In this document: positions 54,879-63,664 of the stretch, one piece after another | How positions within the stretch are numbered: position 1 is the stretch's first letter | How the letters are laid out: each line of letters starts with the position of its first letter | Origin: Litoribaculum gwangyangense | GTDB lineage: Bacteria > Bacteroidota > Bacteroidia > Flavobacteriales > Flavobacteriaceae | NCBI RefSeq assembly: GCF_039543505.1 | Contig: NZ_BAABJW010000001.1 | Span: 806,001-870,000 of the forward strand | Direction: 5' to 3' | DNA: 64,000 nt | Notes under the pieces: model-generated | Seen by the model: only the letters and a program-made list of their open reading frames with translations | What the model was told of the DNA's origin: nothing | Database searches by the model: none | Position numbers and translations under genes: made by a program

Positions 54879-54919
54879 TAAGTTTGTAAATATTAAATAA
54901 TTATTATTTTACAAACTTA
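54879..54919. promoter_or_regulatory. Perfect 12-bp inverted repeat with mirror-image -7 boxes
   Basis: TAAGTTTGTAAA (54879-54890) and TTTACAAACTTA (54908-54919) are exact reverse complements with a 17-bp spacer. Each arm begins with TAAGTTTG, a match to TANNTTTG: the left arm for the receptor at 54923, the right arm (minus strand) for the EEP gene at 54805. The two transcripts would start inside the spacer region and overlap. The repeat could also be an operator. Confidence 0.55.
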
Positions 54920-54922
54920 AGT

Positions 54923-57724
54923 ATGAAAAAAAAATTACTCATTTTTTTGATAGGTTTTTTTTCGTTTTCATCAGTATTTGCGCAAACCATAGTTAAAGGT
55001 AGTGTAAAAGATGCGGTTTCGTTTGAGCCCATTTCAAATGTTAGTATTACCATTGAGGAAACCGAACAAACTATTCAAACAGATGTTCTTGGAGAATTTA
55101 TGTTCTCTGTAAATGTTCCATTGGGAGAACAGGTTTTAAGAATTTCTAAAAGCGGATACATCACTAAAAGGTATCCTATTGTTGTCAACAAAAATAGTAT
55201 TGTGGATATCTCTGATATGACTTTGGAGAGGGATTTCACCTCAAGTCAGGATTTGTTTACCATAACACTCTCGGATGATGAATTGAATGACGACGGTGGA
55301 GGCGCTGATAATATTTCAGGATTATTGTCATCCTCATTAGATGTATTCCAAAGAACGGCGGCTTTTGAATTTAGTCAATCATTCTATAGATTGAGAGGTT
55401 TGGATTCTGAGAATGGTTCGATTCTAATCAATGGGATAGAAATGAACAAGCTTTTTGATGGCAGACCACAATGGAACAATTGGGGAGGTTTGAATGATGT
55501 CATGAGAAATCAAGAATTAACCCTAGGATTATCTCCGTCTAGTTATAATTTTGGAGGTGTTTTAGGAACCACCAATATAAATGTTCGGGCATCACAAGCA
55601 AGACCAGGCTCTCGTTTAACCTATTCTTCTTCAGACAGAACCTACAATAACAGATTAATGGCTACCTATGCTTCTGGACTATTAAAAAATGATTGGGCAT
55701 TTACCGTATCATTAGGAAGGCGTTGGGGTAATGAAGGGTTCCAAGATGCCACCTTATATGATGCCACCTCCATTTTTGCTTCTGTCGAAAAGAAATTTAA
55801 TGAGAAGCATAGTATTAATTTTGTCTCTATTTACGCACCAAACCGGCGAGGAAGATCATCACCTAACACTCTAGAAGTTGTCGATTTAAAAGGCATCCGT
55901 TACAATGAATATTGGGGTTGGCAAGATGGTGAAAAACGAAACTCCCGTATGAGAGAAATTGAACAACCCATTTTAATGTTGAACCACTATTGGGATATAT
56001 CTAGTAAAACTACTTTAAACACCAATATTGGCTATCAATTTGGACAAATTGGAAACAGCCGATTGAATAACAATGGTACGGATTTGATAAATGGTTTCCC
56101 ACAGGGCGGAGGTGCTAACCCCAGTCCAACATACTATCAAAAGTTACCAAGCTATGCTTTAAGAAATTTCCCAGACGATACGAGTGTGGCTTATGGGTTG
56201 CAACAACAATTTCTAAACGATGGGCAAATTGATTGGAACAGCATGTATCAAGCCAATATATCCAATGCTAGAAATGGCGGTAATGCTATTTACGCCTTAT
56301 ATGAAGATAGAGTTGATGATAAGCAACTAACACTTAATACCATTTTAACCAGTGAACTTAATGATAACATCATTTTAAACGCATCGGTTAATTACAAATC
56401 ATTGCGATCTGAAAATTTTGCTCAAGTGTTGGATTTACTGGGTGCAAGTACGTATTTGGATGTAGATGCGTTCGCAACAGATATTGATGAAGCACAAAAC
56501 GATTTGCGCAATCCCAATAGAATTGTAACCGAAGGCGATAGATTTGCCTACAACTACAATCTTCTTGCAAATGTTATGAATGGTTATGCACAAGCCCAAT
56601 TTAAATACAATAAAGTGGATTTTTACCTTTCAGGAAGTATTTCAAATACCGAATACCAACGAGAAGGGTTGTACCAAAACGGGGGCTTCGCTAACAACTC
56701 TTTTGGTAAAGGCGAAAAATTAAACTTTACGGGGTTTGGAGCTAAAGCTGGAGTTACTTATAAAATTTCAGGAAAACATTTATTAGATTTTAATGGAGGT
56801 TATATTACTAGAGCACCATCCTTACGTAATACCTATTCTAATTCAAGAGAAAACCACAATATAGTGCCTAACATCACTGAGGAAAAAGTAACCTCTGCCG
56901 ATGCTAGTTATATTTTTAGATCTCCTATATTAAAAGCCAAACTAACAGGTTATTATACCAAAATAGAAGATGCCAGCGAAATATCCTTTTTCTTTGCTGA
57001 TGGTATAGGGGGTGATAATACCGCTTTTGTTCAAGAAATTTTGCAAGGGATTGATAAAAGACATATTGGTGGCGAGTTGGGAATTGAAGCACAGGTAACA
57101 CCAACCATCAAATTAAAAGGGGTTGCCTCCGTTGGTCAGTTCACTTATGATAATAACCCTAATTTATTTTTAACCACAGAGGCCGATGATGAATCTGTAG
57201 CCGCAGGTTTTATAGATGGGTTTAAAGATTTTGGTCAATCAAATTTAAAAGATTATAAAATAGCCGCAGGACCCCACAGAGCCTATTCTGTTGGGTTTGA
57301 GTATCGAGACCCTGACTATTGGTGGATTGGTGCCACGGCTAATTTTTTTACCAATACTTACATAGATGTAAGTCCTTTGATTAGATCATCTAACTTCACA
57401 ACCGATTTTGATGGTAATACTTTTAATGATTATGATGAAGATTTAGCCAGAGAATTGTTAAGACAAGAAAAGTTTGATGACTACATGGTTGTAAACTTAG
57501 TAGGAGGCAAATCGTGGAAAATAGGTGATAAATTTATTGGTTTTTTTGCTAGTATCAATAATGTGCTGGATGAAGTTTATAGATCTGGAGGCTTTGAACA
57601 AGGAAGAAATGCCAATTACAGGCAATTACGAGATGATAAAGCTCTAGACACACCCGTTTTTGGTTCAAAATACTTTTACGGGTTTGGCGCAACATATTTC
57701 CTGAATGTGTACTTATCCTTTTAA
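54923..57724 (+). CDS. TonB-dependent receptor paired with DUF5689 lipoprotein
   Basis: A 933-residue outer-membrane receptor: signal peptide (to about 21, SSVFAQ), a carboxypeptidase-regulatory-like domain (about 24-105; VKGSVKDAVSFEPISNVSI), plug (about 130-240; FSQSFYRLRGLDSENGSILI, NGIEMNKLFDG, NFGGVLGTTNINVR) and barrel ending ATYFLNVYLSF. Its plug lacks the usual IERIEVLKGP and instead has LTLGLSPSSYNFGG. The DUF5689 lipoprotein starts 2 bp later and takes the place that SusD has in other systems. With the two flanking EEP genes this suggests uptake of products of nucleic-acid or phosphoester breakdown, which is inference. Confidence 0.87.
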   Translation: MKKKLLIFLIGFFSFSSVFAQTIVKGSVKDAVSFEPISNVSITIEETEQTIQTDVLGEFMFSVNVPLGEQVLRISKSGYITKRYPIVVNKNSIVDISDMTLERDFTSSQDLFTITLSDDELNDDGGGADNISGLLSSSLDVFQRTAAFEFSQSFYRLRGLDSENGSILINGIEMNKLFDGRPQWNNWGGLNDVMRNQELTLGLSPSSYNFGGVLGTTNINVRASQARPGSRLTYSSSDRTYNNRLMATYASGLLKNDWAFTVSLGRRWGNEGFQDATLYDATSIFASVEKKFNEKHSINFVSIYAPNRRGRSSPNTLEVVDLKGIRYNEYWGWQDGEKRNSRMREIEQPILMLNHYWDISSKTTLNTNIGYQFGQIGNSRLNNNGTDLINGFPQGGGANPSPTYYQKLPSYALRNFPDDTSVAYGLQQQFLNDGQIDWNSMYQANISNARNGGNAIYALYEDRVDDKQLTLNTILTSELNDNIILNASVNYKSLRSENFAQVLDLLGASTYLDVDAFATDIDEAQNDLRNPNRIVTEGDRFAYNYNLLANVMNGYAQAQFKYNKVDFYLSGSISNTEYQREGLYQNGGFANNSFGKGEKLNFTGFGAKAGVTYKISGKHLLDFNGGYITRAPSLRNTYSNSRENHNIVPNITEEKVTSADASYIFRSPILKAKLTGYYTKIEDASEISFFFADGIGGDNTAFVQEILQGIDKRHIGGELGIEAQVTPTIKLKGVASVGQFTYDNNPNLFLTTEADDESVAAGFIDGFKDFGQSNLKDYKIAAGPHRAYSVGFEYRDPDYWWIGATANFFTNTYIDVSPLIRSSNFTTDFDGNTFNDYDEDLARELLRQEKFDDYMVVNLVGGKSWKIGDKFIGFFASINNVLDEVYRSGGFEQGRNANYRQLRDDKALDTPVFGSKYFYGFGATYFLNVYLSF

Positions 57725-57726
57725 CT

Positions 57727-59205
57727 ATGAAAAAGAAAAATAAAATATCAAATAATAAAAGCATTATGAGTAATTCAAATAAATTTTTAACGGTTTTAAG
57801 TGTTTTGGCGCTTACTGTTTTTATAGCATCGTGTGTGAATGATGATGATTATAACTTACCTGATCTAACAATTAATGAACCCAATATTCCTTCAGATAAA
57901 ATTACGACTTTTGAAGCTGTAAAATCACGTTTAGAACAAGCACAAGCCAATGGGGATGATACGGCCATAATAGGCTTAGATGAAGAATTATATATAGAAG
58001 GTTATGTTGTTTCAAGTGACCGTTCGGGCAACTATTTTGAAGAATTAATCATTCAGAATAAAATAGACGATAGCAACCCAACCAATGACCCAAGACTTGG
58101 TTTTAGAATATCAATAAATGTGGCCAGTTTAAGTGATACTTATGAGTTTGGGCGTAGAGTTATTGTTAATTTAAGCGGACTCACAATTGGTGAAGCTAAC
58201 GGGGTTATAGTTATTGGTAAAGGAGATGGGAGTGATATTGGGCAAATCCAAGCGTTTGAGTACAAAGATTTTATTTTAAGAACTCCTGAAGTGGCAACCA
58301 TAACTCCTAAAATAGTTTCCATATCTGAATTAACAGAAGCTGATGAAAACACATACATTCAATTAAACGATGTGCAGATAAACAGAAATGAATTGGACAA
58401 GACTTTTGCGGGAGAACCAGATGATGAGTTTGATGGTTTTAGAACCATTGAAAGCTGTGAAAACAGTTCTACAATAATATTACAAACCAGTACTTTTGCT
58501 GATTTTAAGTCACTTCAAGTCCCACAGTTAAAAGGTTCTATAAAAGGGATTTTTAGTAGAGACTTCCGCGATGATTTTAACGTCTTAATAATTAATAGTA
58601 CTTCAGATATTGTTTTTGATAATAATGAAAGATGTGACCCTATTGAATTGAGTTGTGGCATTGCGTCAAGTCAAGGAACTAATAACTTATTTGCAGATAA
58701 TTTTGAAACTCAAATAAGAAATGCGCCAATATCTGGTAATGGATGGACCAACTATATCCAATCTGGAACCGAAGGTTGGGAAGCGTATTCGGCAACAGGA
58801 TCCAATGCATCTCTAGGAATATCAGCAAGAGTAGGTTCTTTTCGGTCTAACGATGTATCAACAATTGCATGGTTAATAACTCCGGCTATCAATTTAGATG
58901 CTCAAGAAAATGAAACATTAGTTTTTAAAACCTCTAATAGTTTTTCTGATGGTAGTAATATGGAAGTGTTATTATCAACAGATTGGGATGGTACCGAATC
59001 TGGAATATCAACGGCCACTTGGGGCGTGCTAACCGATGCTTACATTACCCAAGATAGTGATAGTTTTAGTAGTTGGTTTGACTCTGGAATTGTAAATTTA
59101 TCATGTGTATCTGGAACTGTATATATAGCCTTTAAGTACACTGGAAGTGGCGAAGCAGATTTTGACGGTACCTATGAACTAGACGATATAAGCATAGACT
59201 TCTAA
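57727..59205 (+). CDS. DUF5689 lipoprotein with C-terminal adhesin-like domain
   Basis: A 492-residue (or 479 from ATG 57766) lipoprotein. The second start gives a standard signal (MSNSNKFLTVLSVLALTVFIASC) with Cys at 23, so 57766 is the better start. The middle (about 60-300) matches DUF5689, an OB-like fold (ELYIEGYVVSSDRSGNYFEEL, YEFGRRVIVNLSGL). The C-terminal part (about 320-492) is a beta-sandwich 'choice-of-anchor'-type domain (NGWTNYIQSGTEGWEAYSA, TIAWLITPAINLDAQ, GTYELDDISIDF). Sits 2 bp after the receptor, before a bidirectional terminator. Surface-exposed substrate capture for the receptor is likely. DUF5689 function is not known. Confidence 0.85.
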   Translation: MKKKNKISNNKSIMSNSNKFLTVLSVLALTVFIASCVNDDDYNLPDLTINEPNIPSDKITTFEAVKSRLEQAQANGDDTAIIGLDEELYIEGYVVSSDRSGNYFEELIIQNKIDDSNPTNDPRLGFRISINVASLSDTYEFGRRVIVNLSGLTIGEANGVIVIGKGDGSDIGQIQAFEYKDFILRTPEVATITPKIVSISELTEADENTYIQLNDVQINRNELDKTFAGEPDDEFDGFRTIESCENSSTIILQTSTFADFKSLQVPQLKGSIKGIFSRDFRDDFNVLIINSTSDIVFDNNERCDPIELSCGIASSQGTNNLFADNFETQIRNAPISGNGWTNYIQSGTEGWEAYSATGSNASLGISARVGSFRSNDVSTIAWLITPAINLDAQENETLVFKTSNSFSDGSNMEVLLSTDWDGTESGISTATWGVLTDAYITQDSDSFSSWFDSGIVNLSCVSGTVYIAFKYTGSGEADFDGTYELDDISIDF

Positions 59206-59220
59206 ATAGGTTTAGAGTGT

Positions 59221-59250
59221 AAAAAGGCCCACTTTTTGTGGGCTTTTTTT
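59221..59250. terminator. Bidirectional terminator between DUF5689 and the second EEP gene
   Basis: AAAAAGGCCCAC / GTGGGCTTTTTTT hairpin flanked by A- and T-runs between two convergent genes. Confidence 0.85.
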
Positions 59251-60217
59251 ATTTCTTCAGTATCACATAAACAGGGAAATGATCACTGTAACCTCCTTTG
59301 TATTTTTTGCCAACATACGTTCTAAAGGGCGACCCTTTATAAGGTCCGTTGAAGAGTTTTAAAAAATCTTCATCAAAAATATTAGCTGAAAAATATTCAA
59401 ATAAATGGTTAGAAGATTTTAAAAAATTTGAAGATAACATAATTTGATCAAACAAATTCCATTGGCGGTTATGGTAAGTAGTACCTCTACTGTAAGAACG
59501 CAGGGTTTCCATGGGGTTGTACAATTTACAACCTTCAACCAATAGCTTAATACTATGGTTTTGTGGTTCATCATTAAAATCGCCAATAACCACGATTTTA
59601 GCATGTTCATCTTCAAGTCTAATGGATGAAATTATCTCAATAACTTTCTTTGATGAAGACAAACGTTTATGTTCGGTTTCTTTTTCGCCCTCACGTCTTG
59701 ATGACCAATGATTAACAATTACATGTACCTTTTCACCATCTAGCAAACCAGTAACCAATAATATATCTCGCGTATAATCAGGTAATCCTTCATCATTAAA
59801 CAGCATTACAGTAAACGTTTCAGAATTCAAAACTTCAAAGGCTTTCGAGTCATAAAGTAAAGCCACATCAATGCCTCTTTCATCAGGTGAATTGTAATGC
59901 ACATAATTATAATCATATCCCTCTAAATGTTTTGAAGTGATTAAATCCTCAATTACCTTGGCGTTTTCTACTTCAGCTAAACCCACTATAGCAGGATGCT
60001 TTCCGGTTTCTTTGCGCCCAATGTTTGAAATGGCGAAACTTAGTTTTCTAAGTTTGTTATCATATCTTTTGGGAGTCCATCTTTTAACCGATGTTGGTAA
60101 AAAATCATTATCGTTGGTAAGTTGGTTATCAACTAAATCAAAAAGATTTTCAAGGTTATAAAAAGCCACGGTTTGCATATCGTGGTTTACGGGAATGCCA
60201 TCATAAGAATCTACCAT
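59249..60217 (-). CDS. Endonuclease/exonuclease/phosphatase-family protein, cytoplasmic form
   Basis: A 322-residue paralogue of the EEP at 53753-54805, without a signal peptide. Motifs: FYNLENLFDLVDNQ, GLAEVENAKVIEDL, RGIDVALLYDSK, NHWSSRREGEKETEH, GDFNDEPQNHS, and YSDHFPVYVILKK. All catalytic elements are kept. Starting at MVDSYDGIP, it lacks export features, so it probably acts inside the cell, unlike its neighbour. It converges on the DUF5689 gene through a shared terminator and is divergent from hflX. The two EEP genes bracketing a receptor/DUF5689 pair point to a shared phosphoester or nucleic-acid substrate. Confidence 0.88.
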   Translation of the reverse strand: MVDSYDGIPVNHDMQTVAFYNLENLFDLVDNQLTNDNDFLPTSVKRWTPKRYDNKLRKLSFAISNIGRKETGKHPAIVGLAEVENAKVIEDLITSKHLEGYDYNYVHYNSPDERGIDVALLYDSKAFEVLNSETFTVMLFNDEGLPDYTRDILLVTGLLDGEKVHVIVNHWSSRREGEKETEHKRLSSSKKVIEIISSIRLEDEHAKIVVIGDFNDEPQNHSIKLLVEGCKLYNPMETLRSYSRGTTYHNRQWNLFDQIMLSSNFLKSSNHLFEYFSANIFDEDFLKLFNGPYKGSPFRTYVGKKYKGGYSDHFPVYVILKK

Positions 60218-60267
60218 AAATCTAAATTAGCTTTAAAAATATAAAAATTAAAATGGTTTCATTTACG

Positions 60268-60275
60268 TAACTTTG
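60268..60275 (+). promoter_or_regulatory. Promoter -7 box TAACTTTG for hflX
   Basis: An exact TANNTTTG match ending 16 nt before the hflX ATG at 60292. Confidence 0.55.
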
Positions 60276-60291
60276 TGCATTATTTGTTTAT

Positions 60292-61509
60292 ATGATTGAA
60301 AAGAAAGACATATCCTTAGAAAAGGTCGTTTTGGTAGGTATTATTACTAAAGAACAAGGCGAAGAAAAATCTAAGGAATATTTAGATGAATTGGAGTTTT
60401 TAACTTATACGGCGGGAGGTTATGCTGTAAAACGTTTTACCCAAAAAATGGATCACCCAGATCCCAGAACATTTATAGGTAGTGGTAAAATGGAAGAAGT
60501 GCGCCAATTTATTGAGGATAATGAAGTGGGAACCGCCATTTTTGATGATGAGTTATCGGCAGCACAGGAACGCAATATTAGTAAGATTTTGAATGTGAAA
60601 GTATTAGATAGAACGAATTTAATACTTGATATTTTTGCACAACGTGCCCAAACCAGTTATGCACGCACCCAAGTAGAATTAGCACAATGTGAATATTTGT
60701 TACCTCGTTTAAGAGGTATGTGGACGCACCTTGAACGCCAAAAAGGAGGTATCGGAATGCGTGGACCAGGTGAAACCGAAATTGAAACAGATAGACGTAT
60801 AGTACGTGATAAAATTTCCCTTTTAAAAGAACGGATTAAAACCATTGACAAACAAATGGCTGTCCAACGTGGCAACCGTGGTGCTATGGTTAGAGTAGCC
60901 TTGGTAGGCTATACCAATGTTGGAAAATCTACCTTAATGAATGTGATTAGTAAAAGCGACGTATTTGCTGAGAATAAACTCTTTGCAACACTCGATACTA
61001 CCGTTCGTAAAGTGGTTATACAAAATCTGCCTTTTTTATTAAGTGATACCGTTGGGTTTATTAGAAAGCTGCCGACACAACTAGTGGATAGTTTTAAGAG
61101 CACATTGGATGAGGTGAGGGAAGCCGATTTACTATTACATGTAGTGGATATTTCACATCCTAATTTTGAAGAACATATAGAGTCTGTAAATAAAATTTTA
61201 GGTGAAATTAAAAGTAGCGATAAACCCACTATCATGGTGTTTAACAAAATTGACGCCTATAAACCGGAACCGCTGGATGAAGACGACTTAGAAACCGAAA
61301 AAACAGAAAGACATTACACCCTTGAAGAATGGAAAAGCACTTGGATGAGTAAAGTTGGAAACAATGCGCTGTTCATTTCAGCACTGAATAAAAAGAATTT
61401 AGAGGATTTCAAAAAACGCGTATACGATGAGGTAAGAGACATTCACGTTACACGTTTTCCTTACAACCACTTTCTTTATCCAGATTACAATTACGAAGAC
61501 CTGGAATAG
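60292..61509 (+). CDS. hflX: Ribosome-associated GTPase HflX
   Basis: A 405-residue GTPase that binds the 50S subunit and splits or rescues stalled ribosomes. It has the N-terminal HflX domain (about 10-180; FIGSGKMEEVRQFIEDNEVG, and the conserved ARTQVELAQCEYLLPRLRGMW, then GGIGMRGPGETEIETD), a helical linker (KISLLKERIKTIDKQ), and the G domain with G1 GYTNVGKST (206-214), the G3 region LLSDTVGFIRKLP, and G4 NKID. Full length. It is convergent with the DUF3078 genes; the 85-bp gap holds a GC-richer non-coding element. Confidence 0.97.
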   Translation: MIEKKDISLEKVVLVGIITKEQGEEKSKEYLDELEFLTYTAGGYAVKRFTQKMDHPDPRTFIGSGKMEEVRQFIEDNEVGTAIFDDELSAAQERNISKILNVKVLDRTNLILDIFAQRAQTSYARTQVELAQCEYLLPRLRGMWTHLERQKGGIGMRGPGETEIETDRRIVRDKISLLKERIKTIDKQMAVQRGNRGAMVRVALVGYTNVGKSTLMNVISKSDVFAENKLFATLDTTVRKVVIQNLPFLLSDTVGFIRKLPTQLVDSFKSTLDEVREADLLLHVVDISHPNFEEHIESVNKILGEIKSSDKPTIMVFNKIDAYKPEPLDEDDLETEKTERHYTLEEWKSTWMSKVGNNALFISALNKKNLEDFKKRVYDEVRDIHVTRFPYNHFLYPDYNYEDLE

Positions 61510-61514
61510 TTTAA

Positions 61515-61576
61515 GGACGTTACCCTTCGTGTCGCGCTTTCCATACTACTTGTAAGATGGCTTCAATCGCTAACGC
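61515..61576. repeat. GC-richer non-coding element, possible interspersed repeat
   Basis: In the 85-bp gap after hflX, the minus strand reads GCGTTAGCGATTGAAGCC, then GAAAGCGCGACACGAAGGG and TAACGTCC. Its base composition differs from surrounding intergenic DNA, and its ends (GCGTTA / TAACGT) are loosely complementary. From memory, similar GCGTTAGCGATTGAAG...GCGCGACACGAAGGGTAACG strings recur between genes in Flavobacteria. I cannot verify this here. Confidence 0.35.
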
Positions 61577-61594
61577 AAAAAATCTGATAGCTAG

Positions 61595-62533
61595 TTAAAA
61601 TTTATAGCTTAAACCAATGGTATAATACGTTTGTAATTTGTTATTTACCGTATCAAAAGTTGGGATTGGATCGCCGCTATTGACATCATAATTATCAAAA
61701 GCAAATTTTAACGCTTCTTGTTTGTTGTTCCTTAAACCAAAATCAAAACCAATACCAATCATCTTCCAGAGAGAATAGCTAAAAGAGTTGTTCCAAGTCC
61801 AGTTAGAGAGGTTTCCATTTTTGTAACTATTAAACATGGATAAGTTGGTTTTAAAACTCACTTCTTTTATCTGCCTAGTATAATCCACCAATATTTTAGT
61901 ACCATATGATGATTGAAAAATAACATCGTTTCTACTAAATACTAAGTTGTAGTTTAAAGGGTGTACAACAATTACTAAATCCTTAGTAGGGGTCCAGGTC
62001 CCACCAATACCAGCATCTAAATATCCAGGATTATTGAAGTTGTTTAAAATGGTGGTTCTGTATTCGCCCAAACCAGAAAGGGCAAATGTTTCAGTTAATT
62101 TCATACCATATAAAGAGGTAACATTGAAAACATCGGTAGCTTCACGCCATCTTGTATTGTCATTTGCCCGGTCTTTATCGTCGAATTTAACCCAAGATAA
62201 GTTTAAATTACCAGCATTTCTCCAAAAATAATAGTCGGTATCAAGGTTAGCATAAGCATTTACTGTAAATCCAATATTACCAGACCTGTTATTTGGAGAC
62301 CTTTGTGCATACCAATTGTTGAAGTTGGAAAATGTGCCCCCAATTGTACCAAAAGCAGCTTTCTTCCAACCAGGGAAGGCATTAATTTTGCCCTGGGTAG
62401 TATTAACACGTTCTTGAATTGCTTTTAAAGAGTCTTTTTGTATCGCTAAGGTAGCTTTTAACTCTTCCAAGGTTTGTGAATGTGCTGAAATGGTGACTCC
62501 AATTAGGATTAATAACACTAATATTTTTTTCAT
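61595..62533 (-). CDS. DUF3078 outer-membrane-type protein (copy 2)
   Basis: A 312-residue exported protein: signal peptide (to about 19, ISAHSQ), then a short helical stretch (TLEELKATLAIQKDSLKAIQER), then DUF3078 (about 55-312): WKKAAFGTIGGTFSNFNNWYAQ, GNIGFTVNAYANLDTDYYFWRNA, LSGLGEYRTTILNNFNNPGYLDAG, ending YYTIGLSYKF. The terminal aromatic and alternating strands suggest an outer-membrane barrel. It is a close paralogue of the gene 128 bp upstream (62661-63587). It has its own TTTG-N16-TATATTTG promoter and is separated from the paralogue by a hairpin. Function unknown. Confidence 0.87.
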   Translation of the reverse strand: MKKILVLLILIGVTISAHSQTLEELKATLAIQKDSLKAIQERVNTTQGKINAFPGWKKAAFGTIGGTFSNFNNWYAQRSPNNRSGNIGFTVNAYANLDTDYYFWRNAGNLNLSWVKFDDKDRANDNTRWREATDVFNVTSLYGMKLTETFALSGLGEYRTTILNNFNNPGYLDAGIGGTWTPTKDLVIVVHPLNYNLVFSRNDVIFQSSYGTKILVDYTRQIKEVSFKTNLSMFNSYKNGNLSNWTWNNSFSYSLWKMIGIGFDFGLRNNKQEALKFAFDNYDVNSGDPIPTFDTVNNKLQTYYTIGLSYKF

Positions 62534-62554
62534 TTATTGGGTTTTATATGCGTG

Positions 62555-62582
62555 CAAATATAAATTTTTTGTATTTGTCAAA
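62555..62582 (-). promoter_or_regulatory. Promoter, TTTG-N16-TATATTTG, for DUF3078 copy 2
   Basis: On the minus strand TTTG (62579-62582) precedes TATATTTG (62555-62562) by 16 nt, about 22 nt upstream of the start at 62533. The same layout occurs upstream of the barrel gene at 1732. Confidence 0.65.
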
Positions 62583-62606
62583 TAATTAAAATGATAGACT
62601 AAATAC

Positions 62607-62641
62607 AAAAGGTGTATAATGTTAAAAATTATACACCTTTT
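62607..62641 (-). terminator. Terminator between the DUF3078 paralogues
   Basis: A perfect 14-bp stem, AAAAGGTGTATAAT / ATTATACACCTTTT, with a 7-nt loop, 20 bp after the upstream paralogue. The U-run is short, but the stem is the longest in the window. Confidence 0.75.
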
Positions 62642-62660
62642 ATAACTAAATGAGTGAAAA

Positions 62661-63587
62661 TTAAAACTTATAACTTAAACCAATGGTGTAATAGGTTTGT
62701 AATTTATTATCTAAATCGTCAAAAGAAGTAGCAGTTGCTGGTGTTTGTGCTAGAGCATAATTTAAAGCTTCTTGTTTGTTATTTCTCAATCCAAAATCAA
62801 AACCTACACCAATCATTTTCCATAAAGTATACCCAAAAGAGTTTGTCCAAGTGCAGTTAGAGTAGTCGCTACTCTTATAACTTTGGAACATCGATAAATT
62901 TGATTTAAAGTTGATGGCGCCAATTTGTCTGGTATAATCCGCAACTATTTTAGCACCCAAAGAAGATTCAAAAACGGTATCTCCACTGCTAAAAACAAAG
63001 TTATAGTTTAGTGGATGTATAACAACTATTAAATTTTCTATAGGTGTCCAAGTCGCACCAAAACCTAAATCTAAATATCCAGGATCATTAAAATTATCTA
63101 GTAATGTTGTTCTATATTCCATTAAACCAGAAATAGCTAATGTTTTAGTAATATTTCTACCGTATAATGAAGAAATATTGAACACATCGGTAGTTGGATT
63201 AAAGTTTTCATCATCAGTATCAATATCCTTGTTATCTAGTTTTACCCAATTTAAATTAGTTGTTAAAGCATTTCTCCAGAAGAATTTTTCTTCAATTAAA
63301 TTAGCATAAGCATTAACGGTAAATCCAATGTTTCCAGATGAGTTATTTGGTGCGCCTTGTGCATACCAATTATTAAAGTTGGATAAACTACCACCGATGG
63401 TACCAAAAGCTCCAGTTCTCCAACCAGGTAGTGCATCTATTTTAGCTTGTAAAGCATTGGCTTCTTTTTGGGCAGCATCTGCCTGGGCTTGTTTTTCAGC
63501 TTTTTGAGTTTGTAATTCTTCTTTTGTCTGGGCATTTAAGCATATAACACCCGCAAAAAATATAGCAAACACTAATATCTTTTTCAT
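62661..63587 (-). CDS. DUF3078 outer-membrane-type protein (copy 1)
   Basis: A 308-residue exported protein: signal peptide (to about 19, ICLNAQ), an Ala/Gln/Lys-rich coiled-coil stretch (about 20-52; TQKAEKQAQADAAQKEANAL), then DUF3078: GWRTGAFGTIGGSLSNFNNW, GNIGFTVNAYANLIEEKFFW, ISGLMEYRTTLLDNFNDPGY, ending TIGLSYKF. It is highly similar along its length to the next gene, which points to a local duplication. A TATATTTG box lies at 63618-63625. Function unknown; an outer-membrane barrel is inferred. Confidence 0.87.
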   Translation of the reverse strand: MKKILVFAIFFAGVICLNAQTKEELQTQKAEKQAQADAAQKEANALQAKIDALPGWRTGAFGTIGGSLSNFNNWYAQGAPNNSSGNIGFTVNAYANLIEEKFFWRNALTTNLNWVKLDNKDIDTDDENFNPTTDVFNISSLYGRNITKTLAISGLMEYRTTLLDNFNDPGYLDLGFGATWTPIENLIVVIHPLNYNFVFSSGDTVFESSLGAKIVADYTRQIGAINFKSNLSMFQSYKSSDYSNCTWTNSFGYTLWKMIGVGFDFGLRNNKQEALNYALAQTPATATSFDDLDNKLQTYYTIGLSYKF

Positions 63588-63617
63588 AATTATTAATTTT
63601 TGTTAAGTTTTACGCCA

Positions 63618-63625
63618 CAAATATA
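63618..63625 (-). promoter_or_regulatory. Promoter -7 box TATATTTG for DUF3078 copy 1
   Basis: An exact TANNTTTG match on the minus strand, about 30 nt upstream of the start at 63587. No TTTG at the -33 spacing. Confidence 0.5.
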
Positions 63626-63664
63626 TGAATTACACTTTTTTGTAGGATTTTATTTTACTTATAA

